Positions 34,345 to 39,927 of a DNA stretch of 39,927 nt are shown in pieces. The notes under the pieces are model-generated. The model was not told the DNA's origin. It was given only the letters and a program-made list of their open reading frames with translations, and did not search any database. The position numbers were made by a program, and so were the translations under genes. The stretch is from Paludibacter jiangxiensis (GTDB taxonomy: Bacteria > Bacteroidota > Bacteroidia > Bacteroidales > Paludibacteraceae). Positions within the stretch are counted from its first letter, which is position 1. Each line of letters opens with the position of its first letter. Location of the stretch: assembly GCA_945870155.1 (NCBI GenBank), contig CAMBSB010000032.1, positions 1 through 39,927 of the forward strand, read 5' to 3'.

Positions 34345-35109
34345 TCAAATTAACTCAAATTTTTTTTGCAATGAACTGATATAAGTTCGTGAAATCTTAA
34401 GTTCTATTTTGTCATAAGGCTCTATCATTATGCATTTGTCAAATTCTATATACGATAGATATTCAAAGTTAATCATGCAGTTTTGATTTATTCTCACAAA
34501 CGAAGGCGAATATTTTTCTATATCATCTGCTGTTGTTCCATTTTTTAAAGTAAGGTGAGTTGTATCGTTCAAAAATGCTTTCCATCTACGTGCTGATTTG
34601 TCATATTGAAAACAAACTACTTTTTCGACTTTTAGCACCTGATATCCCTTGGAAGTACTAGCAAGCAAGGTGTGATTATTGTTAATCTTTCCCAACAAGG
34701 AAGACATAAATAATTCCGGTTGAGTAACCGAGGCTTTTTGTTTTAAAAACCGTTTTATAATTTCGTCAAACTCCGCTTCGACATAAGGCTTCAATAGAAA
34801 ATCGAAAGCCGAATTGCGCAATGCATCCAATAAATAATTGTTGAAAGCGGTGTGAAATACCACCTGCATATTCCATGTAATACGATATTCGAGTTGATTA
34901 AGCATTTCAAAACCCGTCTGTTCGGGCATTTCCACATCCAAAAACAACAAATCGGGCTGATGAACCATAATAGCTTCAATACCTTCATTCGCATTTTTTG
35001 CGATGGCAAATATATGCATCTCGGGATATTTTTTCAGGGATTTAATAATATTGTCGACACAATAAGTCTCATCATCAACTATAACTACTTTATAAACCTT
35101 TCCCTTCAT
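34345..35109 (-). CDS. LytTR-family response regulator
   Basis: 254 residues. The receiver domain has the acidic pair VDDE at 11-14, the phospho-acceptor Asp58 in LLFLDVEMP, a switch Thr in FHTAFNNY, and the Lys in LLKPYVE. A linker leads to a LytTR DNA-binding domain (KVEKVVCFQYDKSARRWKAF, then SFVRINQNCMINFEYLSYIE and ISRTYISSL). In this family phosphorylation leads to dimer binding at direct repeats. It lies 27 bp downstream of the TPR-kinase gene, its evident partner. Confidence 0.92.
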   Translation of the reverse strand: MKGKVYKVVIVDDETYCVDNIIKSLKKYPEMHIFAIAKNANEGIEAIMVHQPDLLFLDVEMPEQTGFEMLNQLEYRITWNMQVVFHTAFNNYLLDALRNSAFDFLLKPYVEAEFDEIIKRFLKQKASVTQPELFMSSLLGKINNNHTLLASTSKGYQVLKVEKVVCFQYDKSARRWKAFLNDTTHLTLKNGTTADDIEKYSPSFVRINQNCMINFEYLSYIEFDKCIMIEPYDKIELKISRTYISSLQKKFELI

Positions 35110-35136
35110 ATTTTTTTAATGGTTTAATTTATTAAA

Positions 35137-37152
35137 TCACAAATCAAAATTAAATTTTTCTGGTATAATAATTTCAACATGCGTACCTGTATTAAAAACA
35201 CTTTTATTGTTCGAAATATTCAATTTTATTTTATTCTGATTATTGCGGTTCAAAATTTGAATGGTACTATAAATCACATTCAGTCCGGTTTTTGTTCCAC
35301 TCGTATTCGATTTGCTGTTAAGGTAATATCCTTTCCCATTATCAATAACTTCAATACATAAAAAATCTGCTTTTTTGTAAACATTTATATGTAATAATTT
35401 TTCGCCTTCTTTGTTTCGCAATGCATGTTTAATGGCATTCTCTACAGGTATTTGAATTATCATTGCAGGCACTTGCCATTCGTCTACATTCAGGTTTTCG
35501 TCAATTTGCCAATCCAGTTTAAACAAGTCGCCCAATCCGGATTTTTCAATTTCGATATAGGACAATACAAAATCCAACTCATCCTGCAATGCTACAGCAA
35601 CATGTTCGGTCATTTCCAGACTTTTACGCAGGAGTTTTACCAATTCTATCAATTCTGCATTTTTCTGTTTGTCTGCTTCATTGCTCATTTGCCTATTTAA
35701 AACATTAAAAACAAAATGGGGCGAAATACGATTTCGGATATTTTGTAATCTTATTTTCGAGATGCTTTCCAAATGCTTAAATTGGAGTAAATCTCTTCTG
35801 CGTTTGTAAATTAAATAAACAGAGATAGCTATTAAAATGGCACACAATGCAAGAAATATCCAAAACAAGTTAGTTGTTTTTAACTCCTTTAATTCTTTGT
35901 TTTTTGAGTGGATTGCATATTCCTTGTTTATTAATAAAGTATCCTGACTATACCGGGCATCAATTTCGGCAATAGCATTTTTTACCTGAACCGAACGGAT
36001 AGAATCGTTTAGTTGAATATATTTTGATTGATACCGGAAGGCATTTTTATAATCATTGGCTTTGGTATAAAAATCTTGCAAAGCTTTATATCTTAAACCT
36101 AAAATTTCGGGTTCAACTCCATTATAGATTGGATGTTTTGTGAGCATCTTTTGAGCCAAAATCAAGTTCTTTTCTTTAAATGCTAAATTGACTTTAACTG
36201 TAGCAATGTAAAATAGCAAGGTAGTATTGTTTGAAAGTTCAAAGAATTTATAACTTGCGTCGAGGCAATATTTTGCGGAGTCTAATAGATTGAGATTGTA
36301 ATAAATATCACCCAAATTAGCATTGCATAAATTGATATAATAATCAATTTTAGTGGGTGTAACGAGTGCTTTTGCTTTCAAAAACCAGGGTAAAGCCCGG
36401 GCGAATTCTTCTTTGTAATAATAGTAATTACCTCTGTTGTTACAATAAACGAATTTTTCGCTCAAGGTTCTGTTTTCAAAAAGTTTTTCGGCTTTTTTGT
36501 AATATATATCCGACAACTCAAAGTTGCGTAAACCCATGAAGTAAGCTTGTCCCAAACCAAAATAAATTGGGAATTTACTCTCTTCTTTCATTTTTAAAGA
36601 ATCGGATATTGATAAGGCTTGGCGATAAAAAGCGATCCCGTCAACATATTTACTTTGTCGGATATAAACATCTGCAATATTGATGCAAATATCTGTCATT
36701 TTCAATGGCTCTCGTAATTTTTTAACGCAACTCAGCGACTTTTGAAAGTTTATTAAGGCAGTATCCAGTATATTATTTTGCATATAGTATAAGCCAAGTG
36801 AGTTATATGCTGAGGTAAGATAAATATTCGACTTGTTTATATCCTTAATTTTTTCACCATATACCTTGAGTATCATTGACATGGGTTTAATGGTATCAAA
36901 CTCACCTACAGTAAAATAATATCGTATCTTGTTATCATACAACTGATAAAACTGATCACTATCTTTGACATAACTTTCAGCCATTTTGATAGTTTTAAAA
37001 GAATGTTCAGGGTTGATGGCAGTTGAATCTTCAATTACTAATATCAATGAGTCGAACTGAGTTATTTGATTCGATTCCCCAGTGTGTTTTTGACATGATA
37101 CGAATAGAATGCCAACCAGAAATACAATCGATATTTTATTTAAGCCTACCAT
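35137..37152 (-). CDS. TPR-containing LytS-type sensor histidine kinase, lipoprotein-like N-terminus
   Basis: 671 residues. The N-terminus is a signal with a lipobox-like FVSCQ (Cys20). A long extracytoplasmic region of TPR-like helical repeats follows, to about residue 400 (AYNSLGLYYMQNNILDTALI, YYYYKEEFARALPWFLKAKA). One membrane helix is at about 425-447 (FWIFLALCAILIAISVYLIY). Then comes the LytS-type His kinase domain, with phospho-acceptor His near 478 in SPHFVFNVLN, and an ATPase domain with VPVENAIKHAL-like N box and VIDNGKGYY. This type senses an envelope signal through the TPRs and phosphorylates the LytTR regulator encoded next to it. Confidence 0.9.
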   Translation of the reverse strand: MVGLNKISIVFLVGILFVSCQKHTGESNQITQFDSLILVIEDSTAINPEHSFKTIKMAESYVKDSDQFYQLYDNKIRYYFTVGEFDTIKPMSMILKVYGEKIKDINKSNIYLTSAYNSLGLYYMQNNILDTALINFQKSLSCVKKLREPLKMTDICINIADVYIRQSKYVDGIAFYRQALSISDSLKMKEESKFPIYFGLGQAYFMGLRNFELSDIYYKKAEKLFENRTLSEKFVYCNNRGNYYYYKEEFARALPWFLKAKALVTPTKIDYYINLCNANLGDIYYNLNLLDSAKYCLDASYKFFELSNNTTLLFYIATVKVNLAFKEKNLILAQKMLTKHPIYNGVEPEILGLRYKALQDFYTKANDYKNAFRYQSKYIQLNDSIRSVQVKNAIAEIDARYSQDTLLINKEYAIHSKNKELKELKTTNLFWIFLALCAILIAISVYLIYKRRRDLLQFKHLESISKIRLQNIRNRISPHFVFNVLNRQMSNEADKQKNAELIELVKLLRKSLEMTEHVAVALQDELDFVLSYIEIEKSGLGDLFKLDWQIDENLNVDEWQVPAMIIQIPVENAIKHALRNKEGEKLLHINVYKKADFLCIEVIDNGKGYYLNSKSNTSGTKTGLNVIYSTIQILNRNNQNKIKLNISNNKSVFNTGTHVEIIIPEKFNFDL

Positions 37153-37349
37153 AAGCTGATTATTTTCTTTGATTTAAACATATTAAACTACATTTCAACA
37201 CAAATAATTACATTTTGCAAATATAATAATATTATTTTAAAATTAAGCATTCAAATATTATATTTCTAAAGAAAGAGAAAACTTATAAAGAAATGAATCT
37301 CTAACTCTCATTATTGAAGTCATTAAATCTTCGCATAGATTTATAGTTA

Positions 37350-37419
37350 CATCATCTTATCACCACATCACCACATCATCATATCATCAAATCATCACAT
37401 CACCACATCACCACATCAA
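37350..37419. repeat. ATCACCAC/ATCATCAT tandem repeat
   Basis: A run of 8-10-nt units (ATCACCACATCACCACATC and variants) immediately upstream of the pyrH promoter. It ends 5 bp before the TTTG element, so length changes could alter the upstream promoter region. It is not a CRISPR: there are no spacers. Confidence 0.7.
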
Positions 37420-37423
37420 AAAA

Positions 37424-37455
37424 TTTGTACATCCCACGCAAATTATTTACTTTTG
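37424..37455 (+). promoter_or_regulatory. Bacteroidota-type promoter of pyrH
   Basis: TTTG (37424-37427), 20 nt, then TACTTTTG (37448-37455), an exact TAnnTTTG element. Transcription should begin near 37462, giving a leader of about 40 nt before the ATG at 37504. Confidence 0.8.
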
Positions 37456-37503
37456 CTTTGAAATCAATTATAGGGATTAATTAACTAATAGTAAATTATA
37501 CAA

Positions 37504-38214
37504 ATGGCAGCATTTAAAAGGATTTTACTCAAACTCAGTGGTGAATCGCTAATGGGCGAGAAACAATATGGCATAGATGAAAAACGACTTGGCGAGTATG
37601 CCGAACAGATTGCCGAAATTTCGGCTATGGGTGTGCAAGTAGGCATAGTGATTGGTGGTGGTAATATTTTTCGCGGCTTGAGTGGTGCTTCAAAAGGTTT
37701 TGACCGGGTACAAGGCGATCAAATGGGTATGTTGGCTACTGTTATCAATAGTTTAGCCTTAAATTCGGCTCTACAAGCTTCAGGAGTTAAGTCGCGCGTG
37801 CTAACTGCCATTCGCATGGAGCCTATAGGTGAGTTTTATTCCAAACAAAAAGCAGTACAAGCACTCGAAAATGGCGAAGTGGTTATCCTTTCGGGTGGAA
37901 CAGGAAATCCTTTTTTTACTACCGATACCGGTTCTTCGCTTCGTGCAATAGAGATTGAAGCTGATGTTATGTTGAAAGGTACGCGGGTTGATGGAATTTA
38001 CACCGCTGATCCTGAAAAAGATAAAACTGCAACAAAATTTGCTGAAATTACTTACGATGAAATTTACAATCGGAATCTTAAAGTGATGGACTTAACCGCT
38101 ACCACCATGTGCAAGGAGAATAATATGCCAATTTATGTTTTCGATATGGATACACCCGGCAACCTGAAAAAGGTAATGAGTGGCGAAAAAATTGGGACTT
38201 TGGTTAGAAATTAA
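37504..38214 (+). CDS. pyrH: UMP kinase
   Basis: 236 residues, the usual length for bacterial UMP kinase, which phosphorylates UMP to UDP with ATP in pyrimidine synthesis. Signature segments of the amino acid kinase fold are present: ILLKLSGESLMG at 8-19, VIGGGNIFRG at about 49-58, DQMGMLATVINSLAL, VILSGGTGNPFFTTDT, and GTRVDGIYTADP. Bacterial UMP kinases are hexamers controlled by GTP and UTP. It is the first gene after a consensus promoter; frr follows with an inserted MNT gene between. Confidence 0.98.
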   Translation: MAAFKRILLKLSGESLMGEKQYGIDEKRLGEYAEQIAEISAMGVQVGIVIGGGNIFRGLSGASKGFDRVQGDQMGMLATVINSLALNSALQASGVKSRVLTAIRMEPIGEFYSKQKAVQALENGEVVILSGGTGNPFFTTDTGSSLRAIEIEADVMLKGTRVDGIYTADPEKDKTATKFAEITYDEIYNRNLKVMDLTATTMCKENNMPIYVFDMDTPGNLKKVMSGEKIGTLVRN

Positions 38215-38223
38215 AAATATATC

Positions 38224-38332
38224 TGCCCCCAAACCCCCTGAAGGGGGCTTTAAGACAGGGTCTCTTCTATTTTAGAATATATTAATAAAACAGGAAATTT
38301 TTTCTGAAGCCCCCTTTGGGGGTTGGGGGGTC
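38224..38332. repeat. Inverted pair of REP-like elements
   Basis: 38224-38254 (GCCCCCAAACCCCCTGAAGG with a following GGGCTT) and 38306-38332 (GAAGCCCCCTTTGGGGGTTG, then GGGGGTC) are near-reverse complements. They form a BIME-like head-to-tail pair, each also a hairpin by itself. Placed between pyrH and the nucleotidyltransferase gene, they may slow transcription or protect the pyrH mRNA 3' end. Confidence 0.7.
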
Positions 38333-38457
38333 AAAACATAAAATGTATCATTTAATATTTTCAATTACTTATAAATCTTATTTCGTTTTATTCTCTTAGA
38401 AGTCTATAAATTTAAAAAGAATTAAGCATTTGTTCGCAAAATTAAAACCTTACGATT

Positions 38458-38763
38458 ATGGATAAAAGAGATGCAATAGATATTGCACACAAATATGCAT
38501 TAGCTATTAGAGGAAAGTATGATTGTGAGCAAATTTTTTTATTTGGATCTTATGCCAAAGGAAATTTTAATAAGGATAGTGATATAGATATTGCTGTTGT
38601 TTTAAATGACTTTGAAAATATTTTAGATATTCAATTTGAGTTAATGAAAATTAGAAGAAGTATTGATAGTAGAATTGAACCGCATCCTTTTAGATTAAAA
38701 GATTTTGAACTCTCTAATCCGGTTGTAAGCGAGATTATTAAATACGGTAGAATTATCGATTAA
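38458..38763 (+). CDS. Minimal nucleotidyltransferase (MNT) domain protein
   Basis: 101 residues with the nucleotidyltransferase signature [19 protein letters not shown] (G-S-x-x-x-G-x-N-x-x-S-D-I-D). The end [19 protein letters not shown] is typical of one Bacteroidota MNT group. MNT proteins often act as antitoxins that adenylylate a HEPN toxin encoded beside them, but no HEPN gene is present here; the neighbours are pyrH and frr. It may be an orphan or have its partner elsewhere. It begins 243 bp after pyrH, behind the REP pair, and ends 29 bp before frr. Confidence 0.85.
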   Translation: MDKRDAIDIAHKYALAIRGKYDCEQIFLFGSYAKGNFNKDSDIDIAVVLNDFENILDIQFELMKIRRSIDSRIEPHPFRLKDFELSNPVVSEIIKYGRIID

Positions 38764-38792
38764 AAAATTCAAACATAAAATTATTGTATATT

Positions 38793-39353
38793 ATGCAAGA
38801 CGTAAAACCAATTTTAACAGATGCTGAAGATAGCATGGAAGCTACTCTTTTGTTTTTAGATGAAGCCTTGGCACATATTCGCGCAGGAAAAGCCAATACG
38901 CGTATTTTAGATGGAATAAAAATAGATTATTACGGTTCGCATGTGCCAATTTCGACTGTTGCCACGGTTACAACTCCCGATGCCAAAACTATCAGCATTC
39001 AACCTTGGGAAAAAGGTTTGATTGGAGCAATAGAAAAGGCAATTATGAATTCGGATGTTGGTATAACTCCTATGAATAATGGCGAAGTGATTCGTTTGGG
39101 AATTCCACCATTAACCGAAGAAAGACGTAAACAACTGGCTAAACTGGTGCGACACGAAGGTGAAGAAGCGAAAATTTCGGTTCGCAACGCACGGCGTGAA
39201 GCCATAGACCATTTCAAAAAAATGGTAAAAGACGGTTTGCCTGAGGATGCCGAAAAAGATGCCGAAGCTAGCATACAAAAAATTCACGACAAGTACATCA
39301 AAAAAATTGATGATATGCTTGCTGCCAAAGAAAAAGAAATAATGACTGTTTAA
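38793..39353 (+). CDS. frr: Ribosome recycling factor
   Basis: 186 residues, matching the usual 185. RRF acts with EF-G and IF3 to split the post-termination ribosome. Characteristic segments are [44 protein letters not shown], the [29 protein letters not shown] block, and the C-terminal helix with [16 protein letters not shown]. The ATG at 38793 (MQDVK) is preferred over an in-frame TTG at 38784. It is downstream of pyrH as in most bacteria, with an MNT gene interposed. Confidence 0.97.
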   Translation: MQDVKPILTDAEDSMEATLLFLDEALAHIRAGKANTRILDGIKIDYYGSHVPISTVATVTTPDAKTISIQPWEKGLIGAIEKAIMNSDVGITPMNNGEVIRLGIPPLTEERRKQLAKLVRHEGEEAKISVRNARREAIDHFKKMVKDGLPEDAEKDAEASIQKIHDKYIKKIDDMLAAKEKEIMTV

Positions 39354-39493
39354 ATCTTATTGTATAATACCTGTTTTCCGCAAAATCATTGTATGACTTA
39401 TTGATATTCATAAATTTACGATTTTAGCATAAATTTAGTCATGCTATGATTATCAGGTAATTACAAATTTATTGCGAACTTAAGGAAATAGAA

Positions 39494-39531
39494 AAAATCA
39501 GTCATTCCTCATATTGAAAATGACTGATTTT
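39494..39531 (+). terminator. Intrinsic terminator-like hairpin after frr
   Basis: AAAATCAGTCATT (39494-39506) pairs perfectly with AATGACTGATTTT (39519-39531) around a 12-nt loop, and a T-rich stretch follows. It lies 140 bp after frr and just before the next gene, closing the pyrH-frr unit. Confidence 0.75.
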
Positions 39532-39556
39532 ATACTATTTATTTATCTCTAAATTG

Positions 39557-39927
39557 ATGATTCTTAAAAAAATTCTGCTCCTGCTTTTATTATTTTTATC
39601 TATCATCTCTTTTGGTCAAAAGTCAGATTCTATTCTTTCGCGCAAGAGTTTGTTTCTGATTCCTAATGCCTCTTATCAACAAGAAACAAGTGTTGCTTTT
39701 GGTCTGGCCTTGGGTTATTATTTTAAAAGTAATCAAATTAACAGGATAAGTTCTATTTCGGGAAGTGCAACTTATACCGTTTTAAATCAATTTATATTCA
39801 ACATTACGCCAAAATTGTTTTTTGGAGATAAAAAATGGTATTTATATACAAATTTGAATTACAGAAATTTTCCCGATTATTATTATGGTATTTCGGCCAA
39901 TAGTACAAATTTAAAGCAAGCTTATAC
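39557..39927 (+). CDS. Probable outer-membrane beta-barrel protein (BamA/TamA-like), 5' part
   Basis: The frame opens at ATG 39557 and runs off the right edge (123 codons visible). A signal peptide (ILKKILLLLLLFLSIISFGQ) is followed by a stretch typical of alternating beta strands of a Bacteroidota outer-membrane barrel: SLFLIPNASYQQETSVAFG, LGYYFKS, ISSISGSATYTVLNQFIFN, WYLYTNLNYRNFPDYYYG. The F-L-x-P-x-x-x-Y-x-P/Q-E-T opening resembles surface antigen D15/BamA-family proteins lacking POTRA domains. Identification is partial because the C-terminus is not in the window. Confidence 0.6.
   Translation, partial: MILKKILLLLLLFLSIISFGQKSDSILSRKSLFLIPNASYQQETSVAFGLALGYYFKSNQINRISSISGSATYTVLNQFIFNITPKLFFGDKKWYLYTNLNYRNFPDYYYGISANSTNLKQAY

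Noticed and set aside
37350-37419. Possible CRISPR-like array
   Set aside because: Units are 8-10 nt and directly joined, with no spacers and no cas genes; simple tandem repeat.

Overview
The window looks like a chromosomal segment of a Bacteroidota bacterium, most likely from the Bacteroidales/Marinilabiliales side (inference). The support is AT-rich coding DNA with almost no Shine-Dalgarno sequences, two exact Bacteroidota-type promoters (TTTG, 20 nt, TAnnTTTG), a protein carrying a BACON domain, BspA-type leucine-rich repeats and a type IX secretion tail, LytS/LytTR signalling, and G/C-rich REP-like palindromes. A small housekeeping block (pyrH, frr, start of an outer-membrane barrel gene) lies at the right end. 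The rest is accessory DNA, almost all on the minus strand.

Layout. 1-108: tail of an IS1595-type transposase. 117-4557: a polysaccharide deacetylase-like protein and three unrelated proteases (CPBP, rhomboid, lipoprotein archaemetzincin), separated by G/C-richer spacers and a 62-nt dispersed repeat. 4606-11849: ten minus-strand genes: a 150-aa unknown, a lipoprotein with an FtsI-like transpeptidase fold that has lost its catalytic motifs, two WG-repeat proteins, a VWA protein, a YbjN-like protein, a stand-alone alarmone-hydrolase-like HD protein and small unknowns. 12148-13158: an IS1595-family transposase gene broken by one in-frame TGA.

13458-26631 is the most striking part: twelve tightly packed minus-strand genes. 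In transcription order they are an ECF-like sigma factor, a small possible anti-sigma protein, three paralogous soluble-type M48 metallopeptidases, a dynamin-like protein with a destroyed P-loop, a 706-aa dynamin-like GTPase with a membrane segment, a two-TM protein, three more dynamin-like GTPases (346, 443 and 648 aa) and a 225-aa unknown. I read it as a self-regulated membrane-remodelling and proteolysis system, possibly for envelope stress or defence. That function is inference; the gene content and order are visible.

26766-37152: a G/C-richer unknown with an adjacent 21-nt (heptapeptide) repeat tract, the large T9SS cargo, small secreted and Sel1/TPR proteins, a stand-alone LytTR regulator, and a TPR-LytS kinase with its LytTR response regulator. 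37424-39927: promoter, pyrH, an REP pair, a lone MNT nucleotidyltransferase, frr, a terminator, and the first 123 codons of a probable outer-membrane beta-barrel protein.
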